From: Paraburkholderia tagetis
GTDB taxonomy: Bacteria; Pseudomonadota; Gammaproteobacteria; Burkholderiales; Burkholderiaceae
Assembly: GCF_022213065.1 (NCBI RefSeq)
Contig: NZ_JAKLJA010000020.1
Coordinates: 1 to 64,000, forward strand
DNA: 64,000 nucleotides
Direction of reading: 5' to 3'
Position numbers and translations under genes: made by a program
In this document: piece after piece, positions 26,337 to 35,386 of the stretch
Numbering within the stretch: position 1 is the stretch's first letter
How the letters are laid out: each line of letters starts with the position of its first letter
Notes under the pieces: generated by a model
Seen by the model: only the letters and a program-made list of their open reading frames with translations
Told to the model about the DNA's origin: nothing
The model's database searches: none

Positions 26337-27919
26337 AGCTCGGAGAATTGTTCAGAAGCCTCTTCCCGGCACGCGAAGATGCCGGCGCGCTCACGCGCAC
26401 GCGGCTCGATGCGTGGGCGCCGTGGCTACAGCCGCTCGCGGGCGAGGCAGGCATCGGCCGCGATCCCGGCTACGAGGATGCGTTCTTCGAACTCAGGGAC
26501 GAGGCAGGCAAGCTCTCGGGTATCGACGAGAGTCTGATCGTTCGTTCCTGCGAGCAGCTTTTGAAGGAGACCGGCAAGGACCTGCGTCTTTCGGGCTACT
26601 ACGCATTTGCGCGTCTCCGCCAGGATGGACCGGCTGGCTTCGCAGATGGGCTGGAATTGAACGCCGCGCTCATCGACCGCTTTGGCGAAGCCATGCTGCC
26701 CGCGCGCGCCGAAGCGAGGAAGGGCGCGCTCGAGATGCTGGCATCGGCGCGCGTGCTGGATCTGCTCGAGAGCCGTGGCGAATTCGCGCCGATGGATCTC
26801 GAGCGCGCGCTTGCGGCGCTAGACGTTCTGGTGACGCTCACGAGCGACTGGCCCGAGGCCGCGCGACCCAATCTCCAGCCGCTCGTGTCGCGTTTCGAGA
26901 GCAAAGAGGCTGCGGCTAGCGGTGAAGCCGATTTTCCTGCGCCGTTGGCGCCTGCCGTGGCGAGTCCTTCGTCCGGCTCGATCAAATCCGCGCTCGATTT
27001 GCTCGGTCAGGCCCGCGCGATGGCAGCGTGGCTGCGCGATCAGGAAAACGGCTATTTGCCATCAGTGCGGCTCCTGCGCAGTGTCCGCTGGGATACGATC
27101 CACGACGTGCCCCCGTCGAATGCCGCGTCGCATACGCGGCTCGTGGCGCCGCGCGCCGAGTTGCGCCAGCAGATGAAACGGCTTGTGTTGCAGAAGCAGT
27201 GGCATGAATTGCTCGAACGTGTCGAGGGTGCCTTCATGGAGGGCGTCAATCATCTGTGGTTCGACCTGCAGTACTTCCAGCATGTCGCCCTCGATCATGT
27301 GGGCGCACCCTACAACGCGTGGCGCGAGTTGTTGCGCGCGGATTTTGCGCTGTTTCTCGAACGATTACCCGGTATCGAGCGGTTGTCGTTCGACGACGGC
27401 ACGCCTTTCTCCGACGATACGACGCTCGAATGGATTGCGCGGCATGCGGTCGTGCGGGACCTGGAGGCCGGGGAGAGCGTTGTGCCCATGCCCGTGTCGG
27501 CCGATAGCGAGGATGGGCGTGCTGGCGACTGGCCGGAAATCGAGGCACAGGCGAGAGATCTGGCCGTGCGCGACGGTATTGACGCGGCGTTCGCGTGGCT
27601 CGAAGCGTTGCCCGGCTTGAAGACCGATCGCCACCGCTATCTGCAACGGTTCGTGATGGCGCGTCTCGCCGATTATGCGGGCCGCGCGGACACGGCGCTC
27701 GCGCTGCTTGTCGAGCTGGATTCGTCTGCGAAATCGCTGCCGCTCGTGCGCTGGGATCCCGCACTCGTCTTCGAGATCAAGCATCAGTTGCTTCGCGCAC
27801 TGAAAGCGGCGAGCAACCGTAAGGACTCCGACAAGCCGGTGCTCGCGCGTCGCATCGGTGAGTTGCAGAGCGAGATGACGGTACTCGATCCCGCCCGCGC
27901 GTTGTCGCTGGCCCAGTAA
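26333..27919 (+). CDS. tssA: T6SS cap/assembly protein TssA
   Basis: 528 aa from the ATG at 26333, overlapping the tssM stop (ATGA) with CCGGAGG upstream. An ImpA N-terminal domain covers roughly residues 1-140 (PGYEDAFFELRDEAGKLSGI). The C-terminal half carries VasJ-like sequence (RLVLQKQWHELLERVEGAF, then NHLWFDLQYFQHVALDHVG). TssA proteins prime baseplate and sheath assembly and may cap the distal sheath end. The VasJ-type C-terminus places it in the long TssA class. Confidence 0.88.
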   Translation: MKLGELFRSLFPAREDAGALTRTRLDAWAPWLQPLAGEAGIGRDPGYEDAFFELRDEAGKLSGIDESLIVRSCEQLLKETGKDLRLSGYYAFARLRQDGPAGFADGLELNAALIDRFGEAMLPARAEARKGALEMLASARVLDLLESRGEFAPMDLERALAALDVLVTLTSDWPEAARPNLQPLVSRFESKEAAASGEADFPAPLAPAVASPSSGSIKSALDLLGQARAMAAWLRDQENGYLPSVRLLRSVRWDTIHDVPPSNAASHTRLVAPRAELRQQMKRLVLQKQWHELLERVEGAFMEGVNHLWFDLQYFQHVALDHVGAPYNAWRELLRADFALFLERLPGIERLSFDDGTPFSDDTTLEWIARHAVVRDLEAGESVVPMPVSADSEDGRAGDWPEIEAQARDLAVRDGIDAAFAWLEALPGLKTDRHRYLQRFVMARLADYAGRADTALALLVELDSSAKSLPLVRWDPALVFEIKHQLLRALKAASNRKDSDKPVLARRIGELQSEMTVLDPARALSLAQ

Positions 27920-27956
27920 GTCCGCGGACGGCGGAACACCTCACAGGAAAACCCAG

Positions 27957-29765
27957 ATGGACGACCCAATCCTGCGCTATTACGAAGCCGAAATGCGCTA
28001 TTTGCGCGAGTCCGGCAAGGAGTTTGCGAAGGCGCATCCCGATCGCGCGCGCATGCTCAACCTCGATCGCGTGGGCGACCGCGATCCGTATGTCGAGCGG
28101 CTTCATGAGGGGTTCGCCTTCCTCACAGGACGCCTCCAGCAGAAGCTCGACGACGAACTGCCGGAACTCACCGAAGGGCTCGTGAGTCTGCTGTGGCCAC
28201 ACTATCTGCGGATGATTCCATCGCTTTCCATAGCCGAACTGGTGCCGCTTCGGGAGACGCTGCAGCGAACCGAAGTGGTGCCCGCCGGCGTGGCGGTGCG
28301 TTCCGCGCCGATTGGCGTGCCGCCCGCGCCAGGTGCCGAGGGCACGACGCCGCGTACCGTGCAGTGCCTCTATCGCACCACGCAGGCGGTGGCGTTGCAG
28401 CCGCTCACCATCACGCATGCTGGACCAGCCGTCCGGCACGACGGCCGCTCGGTCATCCGGCTGGGCTTCGAACTCCATCGTTCGGCGAAGTGTGACGAGA
28501 CGGATCTTTCACGCCTGCGCCTGCATCTGAACGCCGATCTGCCGGTAGCGTTCTCGATGCATCTCGCGCTGACTCGCCAGGTCGATACGGTTCTGTGGCG
28601 CATTCCTGAAGTACGAAACGGTGACGCCGTGCCGCTTTCCGGAATCACTATCGAACCCGCGGGATTTTCGACCGAGGAGCGGCTCTGGCCCAAGGCCGAT
28701 GCTGCATTCTCGGGTTACCAGCTTCTGCTCGAATATTTTTCGTTCCGCGAAAAATTTCTCTTTGTCGATCTGTGTGGTCTGGATGCAGAAAAGCTGCCTG
28801 CGGGCGTAACGCGTTTCGAGCTCGAGTTCGTCCTGAAGGACGCGTACCCGTCGGACCAGCGTTTCAACAAGGACAATGTGCGGCTGTTCTGCTCGCCGGT
28901 GATCAATCTTTTCGAGCTCGATGCGGAACCCATCGAAATCGACCATCATGAAACGGAATATCGCGTTGTGCCTGCCGGTCATCATGGCGAGCACGTCGAA
29001 ACGTATTCGGTCGATGCGATAGAGACGCTCGATCACGATACGGCGGAGCGACACGAGTACGTGCCGTTCGCGACGTTCCGGCATCGCGGGGGCATGTTGA
29101 GGCACGAGGCGCCGGAGCGGTATTTTCACGCGCGCGTGCGTCCCGGCGTTTCAGGGCTGCATGAAACATGGGTCGTTTTCGGCGGACACGCCTGGGAGAC
29201 CATGGAAACGTTGCCGGAGGAAAGCCTTTCGCTGCGCGTGACCGGCACCAATGGCATGCTGCCGCGTAAAGGATTGCGCGAAGCCAGCATCAGCGAACTT
29301 GCCGAGAGTACGGCGAGCGTCGCTGGCGTGCGCAATCTCGTGGCGCCCACCTTGCCGCTTTATCCGCCCACGGGCGACCGCTTCCAGTGGCGCCTGCTCT
29401 CGCATCTCGCACCGAACTTCCTCTCGATGATGAACGCCGAGGTGCTGCGCGGTGCACTGGCGCTCTACGACTGGACCGACGACGAACTGAACCGGCGCCG
29501 CCTCGCCGGCATTCTCCGGGTCTCGCAGGAACAGTTAGAGGAAGTGTCGGGTGGCGCGGTCGAGCGCGGCGTGCTGATCGAGGTGACGCTCGATTCCCAT
29601 GCGTTCGCGGGCGAGGGCGACGTGATGCTGTTTGGCGAACTGTTGCATCGTTTCTTCGCGCTGTATGCGGAAATCAACCTGTTCACGAAGCTCTCGATCG
29701 TGAGCCTGCCGTCGCAGATTCGCACGGTCTGGCCGCGCAGCAAGACCCAGAGGGCGCCGCTATGA
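27957..29765 (+). CDS. tssF: T6SS baseplate protein TssF
   Basis: 602 aa. The opening MDDPILRYYEAEMRYLRESG and the following LNLDRVGDRDPYVERLHEGF are the conserved start of TssF. With TssG it forms the baseplate wedge (a TssF2-TssG-TssE unit) that docks on the membrane complex and surrounds VgrG. It starts 37 bases after tssA and overlaps tssG by 4 bases. Confidence 0.95.
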   Translation: MDDPILRYYEAEMRYLRESGKEFAKAHPDRARMLNLDRVGDRDPYVERLHEGFAFLTGRLQQKLDDELPELTEGLVSLLWPHYLRMIPSLSIAELVPLRETLQRTEVVPAGVAVRSAPIGVPPAPGAEGTTPRTVQCLYRTTQAVALQPLTITHAGPAVRHDGRSVIRLGFELHRSAKCDETDLSRLRLHLNADLPVAFSMHLALTRQVDTVLWRIPEVRNGDAVPLSGITIEPAGFSTEERLWPKADAAFSGYQLLLEYFSFREKFLFVDLCGLDAEKLPAGVTRFELEFVLKDAYPSDQRFNKDNVRLFCSPVINLFELDAEPIEIDHHETEYRVVPAGHHGEHVETYSVDAIETLDHDTAERHEYVPFATFRHRGGMLRHEAPERYFHARVRPGVSGLHETWVVFGGHAWETMETLPEESLSLRVTGTNGMLPRKGLREASISELAESTASVAGVRNLVAPTLPLYPPTGDRFQWRLLSHLAPNFLSMMNAEVLRGALALYDWTDDELNRRRLAGILRVSQEQLEEVSGGAVERGVLIEVTLDSHAFAGEGDVMLFGELLHRFFALYAEINLFTKLSIVSLPSQIRTVWPRSKTQRAPL

Positions 29766-30865
29766 AGCCGCAGGACCGTGCCGATCTGGAGCCGCTGGTG
29801 GCGTCGTTGCTTGCACGCGCGCCGCGAATGAGCTTCATGCAATTGTGCCGCCTGCTCGAGCGGCGTTCGCCCGATCTTCCAGGATTCGGAACGCGCGACA
29901 CACCGGAGCAGGAACCGGTGCGTTTCGGATCGTGGCCGCGCGTCGGGTTTCCGGCGGGCGAGGTCGTTGCGGTCGATTTCGGCGATGGACTGGACGACGC
30001 CGATGCGCAGATGCCGCCCACCGTGCGAACGACATTCATGGGCCTGTACGGCGTCGACGCGGCGATGCCGCCGCACACAATCGACGATATCGTCCTGCGG
30101 GAAGAAGGGCATGAGGTGGTCGAATCGTTTCTCGACCGCTTCAATCACCGCTTTGTCACGCTGCTGTACCGCGCATGGAAGAAGTACCGGTATCCGGAAA
30201 GCTTCGGCCCGGGCGGAAGCGATGCCCATTCGCGCAATCTGCTGTGTCTGGCCGGATTCGGCTGGGGCGAGAAGCCACAGCGCGCGGGGCTGCCAGACTC
30301 GCGCGTGCTCGCGTTGCTCGGCCTTCTCGTTCAGCGTACCCGCACGCCCGAAGGGCTCGCGGGCGTCATCGCGCTCACTGCGCCCGGGGTCGAGGTGCGC
30401 GTCGACGAATTCTATACGGCGTATGCAAGTGCTGGCGCGCCGAAGCCACTTACTTCGAATAACGAAGTTTCAAGCGATGCGCAGGTGCGCCATGGCCTGG
30501 GCGGAGGCTACGTGCTCGGCAAGCGGCTTGCGTACCGCAGTCGCGCGGTGCGCGTGACCTTGCGTCCGGCAGACGCGCAACAGGCCCACGATCTGTTGCC
30601 CGATGCATGGCTGCATCGCGACTTGAAGGCCGTTGTTCAGCTCTATATCGGCGTGAAAGCCGATGTCGTTTTGCGCATGGCGCTATCGACGCGGCTCGTG
30701 CCCGCATCGTCCATCGCGACGGCCCATGCCGGGCTTTCGCCGCGTCTTGGCTGGACCACGGTTCTGCCGGCAGAGAACGAACGCATGATCAATATCGGGC
30801 TTGGCGTCTGCGAAGCCATTCCGGCGCCCGCGCCCAATCCGTATCTGACTCCCCACCATGTTTGA
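29762..30865 (+). CDS. tssG: T6SS baseplate protein TssG
   Basis: 367 aa from the ATG at 29762 (ATGA overlap with tssF). Conserved TssG features: SFMQLCRLLERRSPDLPGFG near the N-terminus, FMGLYGVDAAMPPH, and DRFNHRFVTLLYRAWKKYRY. It is the wedge partner of TssF and TssK. The C-terminus (ENERMINIGLGV) is intact. tssJ begins 16 bases downstream. Confidence 0.95.
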   Translation: MKPQDRADLEPLVASLLARAPRMSFMQLCRLLERRSPDLPGFGTRDTPEQEPVRFGSWPRVGFPAGEVVAVDFGDGLDDADAQMPPTVRTTFMGLYGVDAAMPPHTIDDIVLREEGHEVVESFLDRFNHRFVTLLYRAWKKYRYPESFGPGGSDAHSRNLLCLAGFGWGEKPQRAGLPDSRVLALLGLLVQRTRTPEGLAGVIALTAPGVEVRVDEFYTAYASAGAPKPLTSNNEVSSDAQVRHGLGGGYVLGKRLAYRSRAVRVTLRPADAQQAHDLLPDAWLHRDLKAVVQLYIGVKADVVLRMALSTRLVPASSIATAHAGLSPRLGWTTVLPAENERMINIGLGVCEAIPAPAPNPYLTPHHV

Positions 30866-30881
30866 GCAAGGAAACCCGATC

Positions 30882-31424
30882 ATGTCCCGACGCCGCGCTG
30901 CCGTTGTCGCTTTGGCTGTTGCACCCATCCTTTTGCTTGCGGGGTGCGGCGCGTGGCAGGCCGTCTCGGATGGTACGTCGAACGCGCTTCGCGCGGTCTT
31001 TTATCGCCAGGTCAAGGTGCTCAACGTCGATCTCGCGGCACGCGACGCACTGAATCCAGACGACGCAGGCAGATCTACATCGGTGGCCGTGCGCGTTTAT
31101 CAATTGAAGGACCGCAAGGTTTTCGATGGCGCGTCATACGACGATCTAATGAAGAGCGACAAGACCGTGCTGGCGCAGGACCTCAATTCGAGCATGGCGG
31201 CGGTGCTGAATCCGGGCGCGTCGGCGAGCTTTACCGAGCCTTTGCAGAAGAGCACGCAGTATGTGGCCGTTATCGCGCTGTATCGCGTGCCGGGTACGGA
31301 CAGCGCGTGGAAGCGCGTGATCGAAAAGAAGAAACTCGATCCGGAAAAGCCGCTGAAGCTTGAACTGGTGGCGAATCAATTGCAAATAGCCGGTGATGCC
31401 GGCGGACAGACTGCCACGAGGTAA
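30882..31424 (+). CDS. tssJ: T6SS outer-membrane lipoprotein TssJ
   Basis: 180 aa from the ATG at 30882 (AAGGAA upstream). A signal peptide ends in lipobox LLLAGC (Cys about 22). The following domain (TSVAVRVYQLKDRKVFDGAS, ALYRVPGTDSAWKRVI) is the TssJ beta-sandwich that holds the C-terminus of TssM at the outer membrane. It is the last gene of the rightward operon. An IS element begins 16 bases after its stop and its transposase frame runs antisense into the last 49 bases of tssJ. TssJ itself is complete. Confidence 0.93.
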   Translation: MSRRRAAVVALAVAPILLLAGCGAWQAVSDGTSNALRAVFYRQVKVLNVDLAARDALNPDDAGRSTSVAVRVYQLKDRKVFDGASYDDLMKSDKTVLAQDLNSSMAAVLNPGASASFTEPLQKSTQYVAVIALYRVPGTDSAWKRVIEKKKLDPEKPLKLELVANQLQIAGDAGGQTATR

Positions 31425-32800
31425 GTGTGGTCGTTAGTTAGTCGCCCCTGAACAATGCGATTCTCGTGTCGCCGACGTGACGCCGGCACGTTGGCGGCAG
31501 TGCAGCAGTTGAACAGGGCAGCGAGAACAAAGACACAAAGAAGCCGCAGCTTCCTCAGGATCATCCGGAGATTGTGACCGGCGCCGCACAGCACCGCGTG
31601 CATCGCATCGCCGAGCGCGCCTTTGAGCCAGTTGCGATCAAGTTTTCCGTCTGTCTTCATATGACCGATGGCTGGCTCGATCGCGCTGCGTCGTCTGATC
31701 ATTGCGCGTAGTCCGCGTGTGATGCCCCGGCGCAACCCCGGGTGGTAGATCCTCACGCCGTCGACGGCGACACCCTTGTAGCCGCGGTCGACGATGGCGA
31801 CTTCTGGCGTGTCGTCGCACAGGATTGCCGCCTGCTCCAGCGCTTCAGCCAGCGTATGCCCATCGTACGGATTGCCTGGCATCGACCGCATGCCAACGAC
31901 CAGGCCTTCCTTGTGGGTCGTTGTGATCGACACTTTCACGCCGAATTCGTAGGGCGTGCGGGCCTTGCCCTTGGCCAGACATTCAACTTCCGGTGCATGC
32001 AGCGCGTAGAGCTTGTTTTTGTCCTTCGGCTTCTGCGCCAGGATGCGCTTCGTGCGGCCAATCAACTCCTGCAACGCCACATGACCCGAGTCTGGTACCT
32101 GAGAGAGCTGTCGCTCCACATCACGCATCACCCGTCCAACGCGCGAACGCAGCGTGCGCAATGCCTTTCTCATGCGTTTGTACTGCTTCGCGTGAGCATA
32201 GCGGCCAATCTGCAGTCCTAGACGCGGCGCCTCACGGTTGTAGTTCTGCCTCAGTTTCATACCGTGCCGTGCCGCGGCCTTCACCAGATGTTCGCGACAC
32301 CTTTCGAGCAATCGCGAATCGGTTGGGTGGGCAATCGCCTTCTCCATGACGGTCGTATCAACAATCACACGCTTGACGCTCGAGGCCCTGATCACGCCAG
32401 CACGCTTTGCTGCTTCGATCGTCTCGGCCAGCAACTCTTCAACACCGGCTTCGCCCAGTCGCTTGCGCCAACGCGTCAGGCTCGACGGGTCGATTGGCGG
32501 CTCCGTCTGCAGGTACGTTTCGCCCGTAAAGACCTGCCAGTAGGGGTTCTCAACCCATTGCCAGACGACCTCCTCGTCGGAGAGGTCAAAAGCGTGTTGC
32601 AGGTAGAGCAACCCCGCGATCAGGCGCGGCGAACTCGCCGGCCGGCCTTTGCCCGACACGAAGCTCCCGGTCATTGATGCGCCAAGTCGCTCCCAGTTGA
32701 TCAGGTCGGCCAAGCGTATCAACGGATGCTTCAGGTTGATCTGTTCGCGCAGCGGTTGGCGGAAGAAATCTCCCTCCGTCACAGGCGTCTTCGGACCCAT
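31376..32800 (-). CDS. IS5-family transposase, stop codon outside the element
   Basis: 474 aa from the ATG at 32800 (GAGG 5 bases upstream). It has an N-terminal DUF772 domain (FVSGKGRPASSPRLIAGLLY) and a DDE catalytic core: the first Asp in IVDTTVMEKAI, the second in VAIVDRGYKG, and Glu in RRRSAIEPAIGHMKTDG. The sequence is full-length and looks active. The frame has no stop inside the element: it crosses the left inverted repeat (encoding RIVQGRL) and continues 20 codons into tssJ antisense before TGA at 31376. The host-encoded tail is TNDHTYLVAVCPPASPAICN. Confidence 0.9.
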   Translation of the reverse strand: MGPKTPVTEGDFFRQPLREQINLKHPLIRLADLINWERLGASMTGSFVSGKGRPASSPRLIAGLLYLQHAFDLSDEEVVWQWVENPYWQVFTGETYLQTEPPIDPSSLTRWRKRLGEAGVEELLAETIEAAKRAGVIRASSVKRVIVDTTVMEKAIAHPTDSRLLERCREHLVKAAARHGMKLRQNYNREAPRLGLQIGRYAHAKQYKRMRKALRTLRSRVGRVMRDVERQLSQVPDSGHVALQELIGRTKRILAQKPKDKNKLYALHAPEVECLAKGKARTPYEFGVKVSITTTHKEGLVVGMRSMPGNPYDGHTLAEALEQAAILCDDTPEVAIVDRGYKGVAVDGVRIYHPGLRRGITRGLRAMIRRRSAIEPAIGHMKTDGKLDRNWLKGALGDAMHAVLCGAGHNLRMILRKLRLLCVFVLAALFNCCTAANVPASRRRHENRIVQGRLTNDHTYLVAVCPPASPAICN

Positions 32801-32922
32801 CCGCACCTCGTCGAAAAATGCAGGATTCTCGCGTTAATGTGCCAGGTTCCTGCAAATCTCACAACACCATTTCGGCCTCACAGCTCTGCCGCACAAGGCG
32901 CTCCGAATTGTTCAGGGTCGAC
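31441..32922. mobile_element. IS5-type insertion sequence, 1482 bp
   Basis: Terminal inverted repeats are GTCGCCCCTGAACAATGCG (31441-31459) and, read on the other strand, GTCGACCCTGAACAATTCG (32904-32922), matching at 17 of 19 positions. The flanks carry an identical 6-base sequence TAGTTA at 31435-31440 and 32923-32928, which I read as the target duplication. An alternative reading with a YTAR target (TTAG/CTAG) does not give identical flanks. It holds one transposase gene on the minus strand and sits just after the T6SS operon. Confidence 0.85.
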
Positions 32923-32953
32923 TAGTTAAAGACGCGGCTTCCGTTCAAGCCCT

Positions 32954-33724
32954 TCACAACACATTCAACATCGCCAGCGCCGTCTCCTGCAAATGCGGGA
33001 GCACGCGCTTCACGGCCGCCTCGGCGCTTTCATTGCCGATCGGCATATTGGTACTGAGCGCGGCCACCACCTCGCCGCTGCGGTTGCGCAACGGCACGGC
33101 CACACCGCGCACGCCCACCTGCAACTGCTGCTCGATGAGCGCATACCCATCGGCGCGTGCGCGCACGATTTTCTCGCGCAACCGCGCGGCGTTCGTGATC
33201 GTATGCGGTGTGAACGGCGCGAGTTCGACCGTATCGAGCCACGCCGAAACCGCCTGCTGATCTTCCTGATGCGCAAGCAGCACCACCCCCGGCGAGATCA
33301 GCGGTGCGGGCACGCGCGCGCCGAGCACGAAGCCCGTGGTCATCACGCGCGAGACGCCGTTGCGCGCGATCACCACGAGATCCCAGTCGTCGAGCACGCT
33401 TACATAGGCCGACTCGTTGAGTGTCGCGCTCAATTGCTGCAAATAGGGCTGCACGGTACGCGGCAAACGCGCCGAATCGAAATACGACCAACCCACACGC
33501 AGCACACGCGGGGTGAGCCCAAAAAGCCGCCCATCGGTGTACACATAACCCAGCGATTCGAGCGTCAGCAAATAGCGCCTGGCGGCAGTGCGCGAAAGTC
33601 CAGTGCGTTCGGCGGCCTGGGTCGCGGTCATGCGCGCATGCTGGCTGTCGAAGGCCTCGAGAATCGCGAGGCCTTTTTCGAGTCCGGCGATCCAGTCGCG
33701 TTTGGCAAGGGGCATGGTTTCCAT
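32954..33724 (-). CDS. IclR-family regulator, PcaR/PobR type
   Basis: About 256 aa from the ATG at 33724 (METMPLAKRDW); a further ATG at 33715 is possible. The N-terminal opening RDWIAGLEKGLAILEAFD followed by the helix-turn-helix (MTATQAAERTGLSRTAARRYL) is typical of the PcaR/PcaU/PobR branch, which responds to aromatic acids. The C-terminal IclR effector domain follows (VRGVAVPLRNRSGEVVAALS). It probably controls the adjacent transporter and the divergent dioxygenase through the PcaR-like site at 35254-35268. Confidence 0.85.
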   Translation of the reverse strand: METMPLAKRDWIAGLEKGLAILEAFDSQHARMTATQAAERTGLSRTAARRYLLTLESLGYVYTDGRLFGLTPRVLRVGWSYFDSARLPRTVQPYLQQLSATLNESAYVSVLDDWDLVVIARNGVSRVMTTGFVLGARVPAPLISPGVVLLAHQEDQQAVSAWLDTVELAPFTPHTITNAARLREKIVRARADGYALIEQQLQVGVRGVAVPLRNRSGEVVAALSTNMPIGNESAEAAVKRVLPHLQETALAMLNVL

Positions 33725-33797
33725 TCGTGAGTGGAGAGCGCAAAGGCCGGGCATGCGCCCGGCCTCGATGGCAAGCTATGGAACGAGCGCGGCGCGA

Positions 33798-35117
33798 TTA
33801 CGCTTTCGCAGGCTTCATGCTCGCGGCCACGATCAACGAGATCAGGCAGCCGATGGCGAGATACGCGGCCACCAGATGCCACGAGCCGCCGCCAAAGCTC
33901 ACCAGCGCCACGGCGATGAACGGCGTGAAGCCGCCACCCACCACGCTCGCGAACTGATAGCCCACGCCCGCGCCGCTATAGCGGTATTCGGCGCCGAACA
34001 GTTCGGTGAAGAGCGGCTGCTGCACGCTCACCACCATGTCGTGCGCGAGATTGGCGAGCGCCACCGAAAAGATCACGATCCACACGGTCGAGCGCGCTTC
34101 GAGTGCGAGGAAGAACGGCACCGCGCTCGCAAGGCCGATGAGTGCGCCAATCAGATAGATGCGGCGCAGGCCGAGCCGGTCGGCGAGCCACGCGAAGCAG
34201 GGGATGGTCACGCACGAGAGCGCGCCCACAAAGAGGCCGATACCGAGAAACAGATCGCGCGAGAGGCCGAGATTCGACGTCGAGTAGCTGAGCGCGAATG
34301 CGGTCACGATATACATCGTGAAGAGTTCGGCGAGGCGCAGCGCGACGATATAAAGAAACGCTTTCGGATGACGCGTGAGCGCTTCGAGCACCGGCATCTT
34401 GAGCTTGCGATGGCCATGCTCGACCTTTTCCACGAACTCGCGCGACTCGTCCATGTTCGAGCGCACCCACAGGCCCACGAGCACCAGCGCCACGCTGAAG
34501 AGGAAGGGCAGGCGCCATCCCCACGAACGGAATGCCCCGTCGCCGAGCAGGTGGCTCAGCAGCGCCACGATGCCCGTTGCGAGCACGAGGCCCACGCCAT
34601 AGCCCACTTGCACGCCGCTGCTGTAGAACGCTTTCTTGCCGGCGGGCGCGCTTTCCACGGCCATGAGCGCTGCGCCGCCCCATTCGCCGCCCACGGCGAA
34701 GCCCTGGATCGCGCGAAACAATACGAGCAACACCGGCGCCCACCAGCCGATCGAGGCGAAGGTGGGCAGGAAGCCAATGGCGGCCGTGGAGAGGCCCATC
34801 ATCATGACGGTGAGCACGAGCATGCGTTTGCGCCCGAGCCGGTCGCCGTAATGGCCGAACACCACACCGCCGAGCGGCCGGAACAGGAAGCCCACACCGA
34901 AGGTGGCGAAGGCCGCGAGCGTGCCCATGTTGCGACTGATGTTCGGGAAGAACTCGGCGTTGAAGACGAGCGCGGCAACGATGCCGTAGAGCAGAAAGTC
35001 GTACCAGTCGACGACGGCGCCAACAAAGCTGCCGAGCGCGGCCTTCTTCGCCTGGCTGCGCGCGCGTCCGGCGTTGGCCGAATCGGCTGCGCCCGTGGTG
35101 TCGAGGGTGGGGGTCAT
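33798..35117 (-). CDS. MFS metabolite:H+ symporter (MHS family, aromatic/shikimate-type acids)
   Basis: 439 aa, 12 predicted membrane segments, start ATG at 35117 with AAGGAGA upstream. The MHS signature is clear: AALGSFVGAVVDWYDFLLYG at the start and RPLGGVVFGHYGDRLGRKRM in loop 2-3. Such symporters import carboxylates including shikimate, 4-hydroxybenzoate and alpha-ketoglutarate. Next to an aromatic-type IclR regulator and divergent from HPPD, an aromatic acid (for example 4-hydroxyphenylpyruvate or a precursor) is the likely substrate. It ends 73 bases before the regulator gene. Confidence 0.85.
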   Translation of the reverse strand: MTPTLDTTGAADSANAGRARSQAKKAALGSFVGAVVDWYDFLLYGIVAALVFNAEFFPNISRNMGTLAAFATFGVGFLFRPLGGVVFGHYGDRLGRKRMLVLTVMMMGLSTAAIGFLPTFASIGWWAPVLLVLFRAIQGFAVGGEWGGAALMAVESAPAGKKAFYSSGVQVGYGVGLVLATGIVALLSHLLGDGAFRSWGWRLPFLFSVALVLVGLWVRSNMDESREFVEKVEHGHRKLKMPVLEALTRHPKAFLYIVALRLAELFTMYIVTAFALSYSTSNLGLSRDLFLGIGLFVGALSCVTIPCFAWLADRLGLRRIYLIGALIGLASAVPFFLALEARSTVWIVIFSVALANLAHDMVVSVQQPLFTELFGAEYRYSGAGVGYQFASVVGGGFTPFIAVALVSFGGGSWHLVAAYLAIGCLISLIVAASMKPAKA

Positions 35118-35235
35118 GAAGTGTCTCCTTACGCTGGTCTCATCATGCAAGACCGTCTGCCTGGGTGCCGCGACCGTGAAACGGAGCATAGGACCGCATA
35201 CGCGCCGGGGCAATGCGCCAGGCGCACGTGGTGCG

Positions 35236-35268
35236 CGATAATCGCCCTAATCTGTGCGATTATCGAAC
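35236..35268. promoter_or_regulatory. PcaR-like operator in divergent promoter
   Basis: CGATAATCG (35236-35244) and its inverted copy CGATTATCG (35257-35265) lie between the MHS transporter and HPPD. The second, with flanks (35254-35268), reads on the minus strand GTTCGATAATCGCAC, which as I remember it is the binding sequence of Pseudomonas PcaR. Confidence 0.65.
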
Positions 35269-35386
35269 GTTTTGCGGGTTAGCACCAAGGCCGACGAGGG
35301 CAATGCCGGACCTCCGCTTTGGGCAAAGTGTACGATCTGGTTAAAATCTGCGTTGCCCTTTTCCGTCCGTCTCAGGAGCCTTCCGC

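Noticed and set aside
31431..32930. YTAR (TTAG/CTAG) target site for the IS
   Set aside because: The two flanks would differ in one base; shifting the border by one base gives identical 6-bp flanks TAGTTA.
33588..35282. 564-codon plus-strand frame across the MHS transporter
   Set aside because: Strong His/Arg/Glu bias, typical of an antisense frame; the transporter on the other strand is certain.
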